This document shows, in pieces, positions 1-7,223 of a stretch of 14,356 nucleotides of DNA. The stretch covers positions 1 to 14,356 of the forward strand of contig JAPKBK010000020.1 of NCBI GenBank assembly GCA_028823435.1. Reading direction: 5' to 3'. Each line of letters starts with the position of its first letter. Position 1 is the first letter of the stretch. The DNA is from Flavobacteriales bacterium. Its GTDB lineage: Bacteria; Bacteroidota; Bacteroidia; Flavobacteriales_D; Sanyastnellaceae. The position numbers and the translations under genes were made by a program. The notes under the pieces were generated by a model. It was not told the origin of the DNA. It made no database searches and worked only from the letters and a program-made list of their open reading frames with translations.

Positions 1-1616
1 CCCGAAATATGATGTAAATCTGACGCGTGATACATGGCTGTTTTGCGCTTCGGATCCCAGTGAAATAGAACCCACTGATCATCAATAAAACCTTTGACTT
101 GGGCCACCCCACTCAGGGCATCTTCTACGTGAAAAACCAGGTCTCCATTCTCCAAGATTGGAGACGCCGAATGCTTGGGCAAAACACGCGGCGGAACGGT
201 GTCCTGAAGGAGGTGATACACGCCCATTTTCGAAGACGAAAATGCCAGCTGTGTCCCGACACATTCACAGACTTCAACCCCTGCTCTTTTGCCTTTTTCA
301 TTGCGCCTTTCTGCCACCCAATAATCACACTCACCTTGGGGGCAATCTAGTGTCAACGTGAAAGGTTTTGCAAGAGGCGCATCTGCTGGGCCTACGGCAA
401 CGTCTTTCACTCCCATGACTGATAAAGATGCAATTTCTCTGCTGTAAAAGGAATATTTAGGCCAAACCACCGACATCCCTCCCACACTGAGTTCAGTGAG
501 ACGATTGGGCATTGCTGCCGCACTCTTTTTAGAATTGGAGTCTGCAGAATGCGTCGCAGGTGTTACTGATTCTTTTGAATTGATATCCCCATGTATTGAA
601 TAGGAAGATGTGGTCAGGTTACCGTGCGCGTCCCAACACTTGACATGAATCAATTTTGTTTCTCCCGCAGATATCATGAGGTTTTCAGAAGGCCTTTTCT
701 GATAAATATTCAATCTGTTTCCCGGCAAAGGTGTGACTCTGTGAATTTGGGTTTTTGAGGATTTCCATTCGGGATAATAAGCATGTGCATTCATATCCTT
801 GTTGACAGAAAAGTCAAGAGTATCAATCGAGTAAGAAGAGAATATGGCGCCATCTATTTCAACTTCAAGTTTATAAACCCCACATACATTTGAGGCGCCG
901 TCGAGCCGATCTTTGGCTTCTACACAGAGATTTACATATCCGGCAGGAAGTGTGACTGTGTCACCTTTATTCACTTTCACTACGGCATCTCTGTTTTCTA
1001 ATCCACGAGAATCCACTGGGACAACCCATAACCGACCTACTTCTGGTGAACGGGAGTCAAAAATGGCCAAATCCCATTGCAGAGGATTCACTGGCTTTTG
1101 ATGTTCGTCACGCATCTCAAAATGCAAGTGTGGCCCACCTGAAGACCCCGAATTGCCACTCCAGCCGATGGTGTCACCTTGCGTAAAATACACCGACGTC
1201 ACAGGGCAAGCATCAATACCAAACGACCTCGAAGCGTATTGTCTTTTAAGCAGCCAAACTTCTATCGCAGGCGAGTAAAGAGACAAATGCGCATAAACCG
1301 AGGTTGAACCATTCTTATGTTTCAGATATAATGCATTACCGTAACCACCAGGCCTCACTTTCACGCGTGCCACCACACCATCTGCAACAGCTAGAACAGG
1401 AAACCCTTCACGGCCTTGCGTCTTGAAATCAAGACCAGTATGAAAGTGATTCCCTCTGAATTCACCGAAATTACCACTCAACACAAGTGGGATCCCAAGT
1501 GGCGAAATCAGGCCTGCCATAGAAGAATGAAGGGTATCGGAAGCGTTTTGGCTGAAGGATGAAAATCCAGCAAACACAAGCGAAATCAAAACAAAAAGAG
1601 AGGTTTTAAGGGGCAT
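1..1616 (-). CDS. Secreted M23 (LytM-type) metallopeptidase with long C-terminal extension, partial
   Basis: Reading the complement from ATG at 1616 gives 538 open codons running off the left edge, so the C-terminus is missing. Residues 1-23 are a signal peptide (basic start, hydrophobic core, ending SSFSQ). The LytM domain spans roughly residues 40-180. Visible zinc-site motifs are HTGLD (H59, D63) and PHLHFE (H163, H165), with YAHL (H110) between, so the classical M23 ligands are intact and the enzyme should cut peptidoglycan peptides or another glycine-rich peptide in the periplasm. About 25 residues lie between the YAHL strand and the GxSGNSGSSGGPHLHFE region, a spacing I associate with Bacteroidota family members. 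The following 350+ residues look like beta-rich or Ig-like modules ending in a 'DxxSGVAQVKGFID' stretch; their role is unknown. It is transcribed divergently from the coiled-coil/zapA block. Start choice rests on the signal peptide. High confidence for family, low for substrate. Confidence 0.9.
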   Translation of the reverse strand, partial: MPLKTSLFVLISLVFAGFSSFSQNASDTLHSSMAGLISPLGIPLVLSGNFGEFRGNHFHTGLDFKTQGREGFPVLAVADGVVARVKVRPGGYGNALYLKHKNGSTSVYAHLSLYSPAIEVWLLKRQYASRSFGIDACPVTSVYFTQGDTIGWSGNSGSSGGPHLHFEMRDEHQKPVNPLQWDLAIFDSRSPEVGRLWVVPVDSRGLENRDAVVKVNKGDTVTLPAGYVNLCVEAKDRLDGASNVCGVYKLEVEIDGAIFSSYSIDTLDFSVNKDMNAHAYYPEWKSSKTQIHRVTPLPGNRLNIYQKRPSENLMISAGETKLIHVKCWDAHGNLTTSSYSIHGDINSKESVTPATHSADSNSKKSAAAMPNRLTELSVGGMSVVWPKYSFYSREIASLSVMGVKDVAVGPADAPLAKPFTLTLDCPQGECDYWVAERRNEKGKRAGVEVCECVGTQLAFSSSKMGVYHLLQDTVPPRVLPKHSASPILENGDLVFHVEDALSGVAQVKGFIDDQWVLFHWDPKRKTAMYHASDLHHIS

Positions 1617-1628
1617 GGTGTAAAACTA

Positions 1629-1636
1629 CAAATCTA
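1629..1636 (-). promoter_or_regulatory. -7 box (TAGATTTG) with TTG-N17 upstream, for the M23 gene
   Basis: The complement reads TAGATTTG, a full match to the Bacteroidota -7 consensus TAnnTTTG. A TTG at 1656-1654 lies exactly 17 bases upstream, within the 17-23 range described for these promoters. The implied transcript start would be around 1623, leaving a leader of under 10 bases before ATG 1616, which is unusually short. Consensus match is seen; activity is inferred. Confidence 0.5.
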
Positions 1637-1653
1637 AACGGGGTAATACATGC

Positions 1654-1661
1654 CAAATTTA
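1654..1661 (-). promoter_or_regulatory. Second -7 box (TAAATTTG) for the M23 gene
   Basis: The complement reads TAAATTTG, again a full TAnnTTTG match. A possible -33 TTG (1679-1677) is 15 bases upstream, slightly too close. A start near 1648 would give a more ordinary leader of about 30 bases. The last three bases of this box double as the -33 TTG of the downstream box at 1629-1636, so the two may be tandem promoters, or only one of them may be used. Confidence 0.45.
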
Positions 1662-1684
1662 GCAAATCATTAGAATCAATTACC

Positions 1685-1692
1685 TACATTTG
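1685..1692 (+). promoter_or_regulatory. -7 box (TACATTTG) for the coiled-coil/zapA/rny block
   Basis: TACATTTG matches TAnnTTTG at all fixed positions and lies 17 bases before ATG 1710. No TTG is present at the usual -33 distance, so the upstream half is weak. The predicted start near 1698 implies a leader of only about 12 bases. It is back-to-back with the minus-strand boxes of the M23 gene in the same 93-base gap. Confidence 0.5.
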
Positions 1693-1709
1693 TTAAGATA
1701 GCTAGCACC

Positions 1710-2039
1710 ATGCCTACACTGAAAGAATCCACAGAAAAACTTGTCGCCGCAACAGACCGTTTGCTACAAGATTACAAGATGGAACGTTCTGCCCGCAAAG
1801 TAGAAGAAGAGAAAGCCCACGCTCAAATAAAAGACTTAAAAGAACAGTTAACAGCTCTTCAAAATAAGTATGAGCGCACGGTTGATAAACACGAAGTAGC
1901 GCTAAGTGCGAGCAAAATTTCATCACCTAACCCCACAATTCAAAGCCATGACACAGCTGCCTTTTCAGCCGATCAAATAGATGCGCTGGTGGAGGAAATC
2001 GACGCATGTTTGTCTTGTCTGAATTTACAGAATAATTAA
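1710..2039 (+). CDS. Small coiled-coil protein upstream of zapA (ZapB-like)
   Basis: This 109-residue protein is strongly charged and helical. Residues about 1-68 form a long heptad-like coiled coil rich in K, E, Q and L. A linker rich in S, P, T and N follows (about 68-85), and the protein ends with a short amphipathic helix (IDALVEEIDACLSCL). There is no signal peptide or membrane segment, so it should be cytoplasmic. A protein of this size and design commonly sits just before zapA in Bacteroidota, where it is sometimes labelled ZapB-like. A role in division-ring organisation as a ZapA partner is inferred from position and shape, not from recognised homology. It is separated from zapA by 7 bases and follows a good -7 box, so it is probably the first gene of the transcript. 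The two cysteines near the C-terminus (CLSC) have no assigned role. Confidence 0.85.
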   Translation: MPTLKESTEKLVAATDRLLQDYKMERSARKVEEEKAHAQIKDLKEQLTALQNKYERTVDKHEVALSASKISSPNPTIQSHDTAAFSADQIDALVEEIDACLSCLNLQNN

Positions 2040-2046
2040 TCTTACA

Positions 2047-2367
2047 ATGTCTCAAGAAACCATTGACATAAGTATCGCAGGGCGTTCATATCCTCTAACT
2101 GTCTCACCAGAAGAAGTTCAGGGTATTAAAGATGCTGCTGCTGCTGTCGATGAGAGAATTAAAGAATTAAAATCTCAATTTGCAGTACAAGACAGAATTG
2201 ACTTATTTGCCATGACAGCACTTCAGCTGTCAATACGTGTTAAACAGCTAGAGTCTTCATCACCTTCTGAAAATAACAAGTCGGAAAAAGACAATACGCA
2301 CGACACAAAGTCAACACAAGCAATCGAAGACCTACTCCAACGGATTAAATCGGAAATGGAAGGGTAA
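2047..2367 (+). CDS. zapA: Cell division protein ZapA
   Basis: ZapA is a cytoplasmic protein that binds FtsZ, cross-links its filaments and stabilises the division ring. This 106-residue product has the ordinary ZapA layout. An N-terminal beta hairpin (IDISIAGRSYPLTV, about residues 6-19) is followed by a first helix with a VDERIKEL stretch (about 34-41). Next comes the DRIDLFAMTALQL helix (about 49-61), matching the conserved region where family members carry a D...L..MAALNL pattern. A coiled-coil C-terminal helix follows, interrupted by a polar S/N/K/D-rich linker at about 70-90. It lies 7 bases after the coiled-coil gene and 18 bases before rny, so the three are probably co-transcribed. 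Nothing is truncated. Confidence 0.9.
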   Translation: MSQETIDISIAGRSYPLTVSPEEVQGIKDAAAAVDERIKELKSQFAVQDRIDLFAMTALQLSIRVKQLESSSPSENNKSEKDNTHDTKSTQAIEDLLQRIKSEMEG

Positions 2368-2385
2368 GCCGTAAGGCAAACTTCA

Positions 2386-3927
2386 ATGGATTTAACTACA
2401 ATAATAATATACATTATCGGCGGCATAATCGTCGGTGGAGCGCTGGGATTCATCTTTTCAAAGATGGGACTTAAATCAAAAGCTGACGGTATCATTCGCG
2501 AAGCTGAACTCAAAGGAGAGCGCATTAAAGAGAAAAAGATTTCTCAGGCTAAGCAAAAGTTTTTCGAATTAAAGGAAAAACAAAAAGGCGAGCGCATAGA
2601 TTTAGACCGCAAGCTCAATGAGCGAGAAGAGCGAATCCGCAATACAGAGAAAAATCTCAACCGACAAAATGAGAAAACCAAGGACCTTGAGAAGCAACTG
2701 GAAAAAGGGACTGAAAAAATAAACCAGCGCATACAAGCGATTGAGAAGAAATCTACAGATGTTGAAAATGACAGGCTTAAGGCGATTGATCTCCTTGAGA
2801 AAATATCTGGCATGTCCGCTGAGGATGCAAAAAAGAACATGATAGAACAAACCGTTCAAGATGCAAAAATTCAGGCAGCTTCTATGGTTCAGGATATCAT
2901 CGATGAAGCGAAACTCAAAGCAAATACGGACGCAAAGAAGATTGTCATACAGACCATTCAAAGAGTGGCAACAGAACACTCCGTGGAGAATTCGGTTTCC
3001 GTATTTAACATCAAAAACGACGACATTAAAGGACGTATTATTGGCCGAGAGGGCAGGAATATTAGAGCACTCGAAGCTGCTACTGGCGTCGAATTTATCA
3101 TTGACGACACCCCAGAAGCGATTATATTGTCATGCTTTGACCCTGTAAGACGAGAGATCGCTAGACTGTCCCTACATCAACTTGTCACAGACGGACGAAT
3201 TCACCCTGCACGCATTGAGGAGGTTGTCGCGAAGGTGATTAAGAAGATCGACGAAGAGATCATGGAACTTGGGAAACGCACATGTATTGACCTCGGCATT
3301 CACAATTTAAAAAGTGAACTTGTACGAATGGTGGGCCGGATGAAGTACCGCTCATCCTACGGACAAAACCTCCTCCAGCACTCGAGAGAAGTCGCTAATC
3401 TTTGTGCGACAATGGCTGCTGAAGTTGGCGTGGATCCTAAGATTGCAAAACGCGCTGGATTGCTCCATGACATCGGAAAGGTCAGCGAGGAGGAGAGCGA
3501 ATTGCCCCACGCGCTTTTAGGCATGAAAATAGCTGAACGAAATGGTGAGAAAGGAGAGGTTTTAAATGCGATTGGTGCGCACCACGATGAAATTGAAATG
3601 ACAAGTTTGATTTCGCCTATCGTACAAGTTTGCGATGCTATTTCAGGAGCGCGACCAGGCGCCCGACGTGAAATGGTGGAAGCATATATCGAACGCCTTC
3701 GCAACCTCGAAGACCTGGCTCTTGAGTATCCCGGAGTGACGAAGTCATATGCCATTCAAGCGGGACGTGAGCTCAGAGTTCTCGTAGAAAGTGACAAGGT
3801 TAGCGATTCCGAATCGGATCAACTCTCTTTGGACATTTCAAACCGCATCATGAATGAGATGACTTACCCAGGCCAAGTAAGAGTGACTGTAATCCGAGAA
3901 AAACGAGCAGTCAGCATTGCTAGATAA
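2386..3927 (+). CDS. rny: Ribonuclease Y
   Basis: RNase Y is a membrane-anchored endoribonuclease that starts mRNA decay. The 513-residue product is full length for the family. An N-terminal transmembrane helix (residues about 4-24) anchors it in the inner membrane. A very charged coiled coil covers about 30-190. A KH RNA-binding domain has the GRIIGREGRN loop at 216-225. The HD phosphohydrolase domain carries H332, the H361-D362 pair (LLHDIGKV), HHD at 399-401 and D417 (VCDAISGARPGARRE), so all metal ligands look intact. The C-terminal region ends with the usual PGQVRVTVIRE stretch. Presence of rny right after zapA is the standard Bacteroidota arrangement. The 18-base gap to zapA leaves no room for a structured RNA gene between them. 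The next gene, a flippase, begins 14 bases downstream. Confidence 0.97.
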   Translation: MDLTTIIIYIIGGIIVGGALGFIFSKMGLKSKADGIIREAELKGERIKEKKISQAKQKFFELKEKQKGERIDLDRKLNEREERIRNTEKNLNRQNEKTKDLEKQLEKGTEKINQRIQAIEKKSTDVENDRLKAIDLLEKISGMSAEDAKKNMIEQTVQDAKIQAASMVQDIIDEAKLKANTDAKKIVIQTIQRVATEHSVENSVSVFNIKNDDIKGRIIGREGRNIRALEAATGVEFIIDDTPEAIILSCFDPVRREIARLSLHQLVTDGRIHPARIEEVVAKVIKKIDEEIMELGKRTCIDLGIHNLKSELVRMVGRMKYRSSYGQNLLQHSREVANLCATMAAEVGVDPKIAKRAGLLHDIGKVSEEESELPHALLGMKIAERNGEKGEVLNAIGAHHDEIEMTSLISPIVQVCDAISGARPGARREMVEAYIERLRNLEDLALEYPGVTKSYAIQAGRELRVLVESDKVSDSESDQLSLDISNRIMNEMTYPGQVRVTVIREKRAVSIAR

Positions 3928-3941
3928 TCTCCCAGTTAAGC

Positions 3942-5468
3942 ATGACTGAACACATTACAGAACCTAAGTTTGGCGCTTCACTCAAGTGGCAAAGTGTCAA
4001 TGTTACTGTTCAAGTCGTTCTTCAACTTGTTTTTATTGCTGCCCTAGCGCGCCTTATCCCTACGGACGCGTTTGGTATTATGGCGATTGCTTTAGTCGTC
4101 GTCGGGTTTATTGAGATTTTCGCGCAAGTAGGAATAGGACCTGCGCTGATTCAATATCCAGAGGTTACCAGAGACCACAAAAAAACCGCTTTTGTTTTCA
4201 GCTTGGGGCTGGGAATCATTTTCTTTATCGGAACATTCTTCGCCGCTCCAGCAATCGCATCCTTTTACGACCAACCTGTTTTGGTCGAGGTATTAAGATG
4301 GATTGCGCTGAGTTTCATTATTTCTGGCGCTTCTGTCGTCCCTCGTAGTATGTTGATTAAAGAAATGCGTTTTAAATCGTTGTTCTTTTGCTCTTCAACT
4401 GCCTTGGTCATTGCCAACTTAATTCTGGGCTTGACGTTGGCTGTAAATGGATGGGGCATATGGGCATACGTCGCTGCGCTTCTCACGCAAAACATCTTGT
4501 TAGGCATTGGCTACTGGATCGCAGCGCCTTCTCCAGTTGGTGTTTGGATGAACAAACCTGCATTGCGAGAGATGGTAGGCTACGGTGGGCGTAGCACTTT
4601 GTTTAACATGATTAATTACGCAGCGGGAAAGGTGGACACCATGGTTGTAGGCGCCCAAACCTCCAATTGGACAGACATTGGCCTCTATGACAGATCATCT
4701 TATTTAATGGGACTCCCTGTCACCGTTCTAGGAAAATTAGGAGACAGCGTGTTGTTCAGCGGCATGTCCATGATGCAAAAAGAGTTAGACAGACTTCGCA
4801 CCACTGTCCTGGCTGCCGTTCACGCTTTAGCACTCCTTGTATTGCCTCTTACCGTCCTTTTAATCGCTCGCGCTGAAGAAGTCACCGTTTTAATTTTGGG
4901 AGAGGATTTTCTTTATGCGACGCCGATTGTCACCATTTTATTTACGTGCGTCGCACTCCGAAGTTTCATTAAAATTGGTGATGCGACAATGAGAGCCACC
5001 GATCACTTGAAGATTGGCGCGTTCATCAAACTCGCATTCCTTATTGCTGTGGGGGTTGGGTCATGGTGGGCAATGGAAGCTGACAATGTGCAGAATGTTG
5101 CATGGGCTGTTACAATTGCCACAGCGTTTCAAGCGCTCGCAATCGGCGCATGGATGGTATTGGTAATGAAAATAAAAGGCATGAATCTACTTCACAAGTT
5201 GGTTCCCGGAATCATTCTAAGCGGCGTTGTCTATCTTGCTGCTTACATCATTCAACACAACATCAACAATAATCTCTTGAGCAGTGCTAGCGTTCCTGAA
5301 ATCAAGCATGCAATTGTTATCTCTTCCCACATTCTATTGTCTGCACTCATCACACTACCCCTTGTTCTTGCGCATCCAGAAATAATTGACGGAGGTTCAC
5401 CTGAACTTCGAAGAAATATTTTTGGGAAACTGAAAACAGGAACATTACACGCTCGACTAACACGTTAA
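3942..5468 (+). CDS. Polysaccharide/lipopolysaccharide flippase (WzxC/TuaB-like, MOP superfamily)
   Basis: This 508-residue protein is an integral membrane protein with roughly 12-14 hydrophobic helices and no signal peptide. The N-terminal region (residues about 8-75) has the pattern SLKWQSVNV...ALARLIPTDAFGIMAIALV...GIGPALIQ, characteristic of WzxC/TuaB-type polysaccharide exporters. Such proteins move lipid-linked oligosaccharide units across the inner membrane for assembly of surface polysaccharide, LPS O-antigen or teichuronic acid. The substrate cannot be read from the sequence. No glycosyltransferase, polymerase or ligase lies nearby, so this is an orphan flippase rather than part of a polysaccharide locus. 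It follows rny by 14 bases and precedes the glutathione peroxidase by 24 bases. Co-transcription with rny is possible, but I see no functional link. The last 25 residues are polar and probably cytoplasmic. Confidence 0.85.
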   Translation: MTEHITEPKFGASLKWQSVNVTVQVVLQLVFIAALARLIPTDAFGIMAIALVVVGFIEIFAQVGIGPALIQYPEVTRDHKKTAFVFSLGLGIIFFIGTFFAAPAIASFYDQPVLVEVLRWIALSFIISGASVVPRSMLIKEMRFKSLFFCSSTALVIANLILGLTLAVNGWGIWAYVAALLTQNILLGIGYWIAAPSPVGVWMNKPALREMVGYGGRSTLFNMINYAAGKVDTMVVGAQTSNWTDIGLYDRSSYLMGLPVTVLGKLGDSVLFSGMSMMQKELDRLRTTVLAAVHALALLVLPLTVLLIARAEEVTVLILGEDFLYATPIVTILFTCVALRSFIKIGDATMRATDHLKIGAFIKLAFLIAVGVGSWWAMEADNVQNVAWAVTIATAFQALAIGAWMVLVMKIKGMNLLHKLVPGIILSGVVYLAAYIIQHNINNNLLSSASVPEIKHAIVISSHILLSALITLPLVLAHPEIIDGGSPELRRNIFGKLKTGTLHARLTR

Positions 5469-5492
5469 TTAAATATTAAATATTACATTCCC

Positions 5493-6080
5493 ATGAAAAT
5501 GATCATTCTTATTTCCGCATCTGTATTGCTATTATTAACTGGACTTCTAGGCTGGAAAGCATATGCCGGAGTCAACACCTACAATCCCATGAAAAGCCCC
5601 GTAGATTTTTATTCTTTGTCTTGCAAAACACTGGATGGCGCAGACTTTCAATTCGAACAATTGAAGGGAAAGCGCGTCTTAATCGTCAATACCGCATCAA
5701 AATGTGGTTTCACAAAGCAGTACAAGGGACTTCAGAACCTTCACGACACCTATTCCGGAGATAATTTTGTCATCCTCGGATTCCCATGCAATGATTTCGC
5801 AAACCAAGAGTCGGGCACTGAAGAAGAAATCAGTGCGTTCTGCTCAGCAAATTTCGGTGTTGAGTTTCAGATGATGGAAAAAGTGAAAGTCAAAGGGTCA
5901 AAAAAGCATCCAGTCTATGTGTGGTTGACGTCGGAAGCAGAAAATGGCGTGAGTGACAATTCTGTCAAATGGAATTTCCACAAATTCGCAGTCGACGCGC
6001 AAGGAAGTTTGGTTGGATCTATGCGAAGTGGTGTCACACCCTCCGACAAAGAAATCACTGATTTCGCAGCGGGAAAATAA
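5493..6080 (+). CDS. Glutathione peroxidase family protein, 2-Cys type, with N-terminal membrane anchor/signal
   Basis: The 195-residue product belongs to the GPx family, which reduces hydrogen and organic hydroperoxides. The catalytic residues are visible: C71 (ASKCGFT, cysteine rather than selenocysteine), Q105 (FANQES), W160 and N161 (KWNF). C117 in AFCSANFG sits where yeast and plant thioredoxin-dependent GPx enzymes carry their resolving cysteine. The likely electron donor is therefore a thioredoxin-like protein, not glutathione. The first glutamine of the usual CNQFGxQE motif is aspartate here (CNDFANQE). Residues 3-25 are a hydrophobic helix after a short basic start, acting as a membrane anchor or signal peptide. 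The catalytic domain is thus likely periplasmic, where a dedicated thiol reductant would be required. ATG 5493 is the only start that keeps the hydrophobic segment. It follows the flippase by 24 A/T-rich bases. Confidence 0.92.
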   Translation: MKMIILISASVLLLLTGLLGWKAYAGVNTYNPMKSPVDFYSLSCKTLDGADFQFEQLKGKRVLIVNTASKCGFTKQYKGLQNLHDTYSGDNFVILGFPCNDFANQESGTEEEISAFCSANFGVEFQMMEKVKVKGSKKHPVYVWLTSEAENGVSDNSVKWNFHKFAVDAQGSLVGSMRSGVTPSDKEITDFAAGK

Positions 6081-6130
6081 TAAAGATTTCACATAGAAAT
6101 GTCCCTGTCATTTAAGACCTTTGCAAAAAC

Positions 6131-6138
6131 TATATTTC
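6131..6138 (+). promoter_or_regulatory. Candidate -7 box (TATATTTC) for the serC operon
   Basis: TATATTTC differs from TAnnTTTG only at the last base and lies 11 bases before ATG 6150. The surrounding 69-base gap after the peroxidase gene is the longest break in this stretch of plus-strand genes, so an operon start here is sensible. No TTG is found at the normal -33 spacing, so this is weak. Confidence 0.35.
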
Positions 6139-6149
6139 GGTAACAAACC

Positions 6150-7223
6150 ATGAGTAAAATCCATAATTTTTCTGCTGGACCATGCATCCTCCCCCCTGAA
6201 GTTCTTCTAGAAGCCTCAGAAGCTGTGAAGTCTTGGGGAAGCAATGGTTTGTCACTTATTGAAATGTCCCACCGCTCTAAGCCCTTTGTCGCAGTAATGG
6301 AGGAGACCAGAGCGCTCACAAAAGAGTTGCTGGGTTTGCCCGATAGATTTGACATCCTTTACTTGCAAGGTGGAGCTAGTCTTGCCTTCTTAACTGCGGC
6401 ATATAATCTTTTGCCAGAAGGTGGGTCGGCTGCTTATTCAGATACTGGAACATGGGCAAACAAATCCATTAAAGAGGCAAAGCATCTAGGCAACATTGAC
6501 GTTGTGGCGAGTGCAAAAGAAAGTGGTTACACCGGGATTCCCGCGACACCAAAAGTGAATGACACGCACAGTTACTTTCACTACACCAGCAACAACACGA
6601 TTTACGGCACACAGTACAAGGGTGTGCCTACTGAAGCTGGCGTGCCACTGGTCGCGGACATGAGCTCTGACATTATGAGTAAGAAATTTGATGCTTCTCC
6701 TTTTTCTCTCATCTATGCAGGAGCCCAAAAGAACATGGGGCCTGCCGGTACAGTCATGTATGCCTTTGACAAAGACGCGCTAGGGAAAACAGGACGCAGC
6801 ATACCGTCTTATTTAGACCTAGGGGTTCATCTCTCAAAGGACAGTATGTTTAACACACCACCAGTATTCCCTATTTTCACGACGCTCCTGACGTTACGTT
6901 GGCTGAAAAATCTAGGAGGCGTTGAAGCCATTGAATCTATCAATGATCAAAAAGCGGCCCTTATTTATAACGAAATAGATCGTAATTCACTGTTCACTGG
7001 ACATGCAGACATCGACAGCCGGTCCACGATGAATGCAACATTTAAGCTCTTAGACGAACGTCACAAAGATGCCTTTAACGAGGCGTGGGCAAGTGCGGGA
7101 ATTAGCGGTATAAATGGACACCGAAGTATTGGAGGCTACAGAGCCTCTATGTACAATGCGCTTCCTTTAGAAAGTGTCAAAGTACTTGTTGATGTCATGA
7201 ATGAACTCGAACGTACAAGATGA
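6150..7223 (+). CDS. serC: Phosphoserine aminotransferase
   Basis: SerC is a cytoplasmic PLP enzyme that transfers an amino group from glutamate to 3-phosphohydroxypyruvate, giving O-phosphoserine. The same enzyme type can also act in pyridoxal phosphate synthesis on the phosphohydroxythreonine branch. The 357-residue product is full length. Family marks are the NFSAGPCILP start (residues 6-15), the IEMSHRSK motif (37-44), the LQGGAS cofactor-phosphate region (72-77), and the PLP lysine K194 within YAGAQKNMGPAG. Late motifs SRSTMNATF and GHRSIGGYRASMYNA complete the fold. The start is fixed by the NFSAGP motif and by the spacing to the candidate -7 box. It overlaps serA by four bases (ATGA), showing translational coupling, and opens a run of five co-oriented genes. 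Confidence 0.97.
   Translation: MSKIHNFSAGPCILPPEVLLEASEAVKSWGSNGLSLIEMSHRSKPFVAVMEETRALTKELLGLPDRFDILYLQGGASLAFLTAAYNLLPEGGSAAYSDTGTWANKSIKEAKHLGNIDVVASAKESGYTGIPATPKVNDTHSYFHYTSNNTIYGTQYKGVPTEAGVPLVADMSSDIMSKKFDASPFSLIYAGAQKNMGPAGTVMYAFDKDALGKTGRSIPSYLDLGVHLSKDSMFNTPPVFPIFTTLLTLRWLKNLGGVEAIESINDQKAALIYNEIDRNSLFTGHADIDSRSTMNATFKLLDERHKDAFNEAWASAGISGINGHRSIGGYRASMYNALPLESVKVLVDVMNELERTR

Noticed and set aside
99..1101. Plus-strand open frames of 60-83 codons at 99-361 and 913-1101
   Set aside because: They lie inside the continuous minus-strand M23 reading frame, and their products show no recognisable composition or motif.
2370..2379. GCC-GTAA-GGC mini hairpin between zapA and rny as an RNA element
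   Set aside because: Three base pairs are not enough for a functional RNA gene, and no longer pairing surrounds it.
2223..3755. Minus-strand open frames of 98-132 codons opposite rny
   Set aside because: rny is intact with all domains, and the opposite frames are low-complexity products of its coiled-coil and HD coding bias.
5469..5492. Short TAAATATTAAATATT direct repeat before the peroxidase gene
   Set aside because: It is a simple A/T-rich 7-8 base duplication with no promoter match; it is not enough to call a regulatory repeat.
6086..6100. ATTTC-ACATA-GAAAT inverted repeat after the peroxidase gene, as a possible terminator
   Set aside because: The stem is only five A/T-rich pairs and is not followed by a T tract; it is too weak to call.
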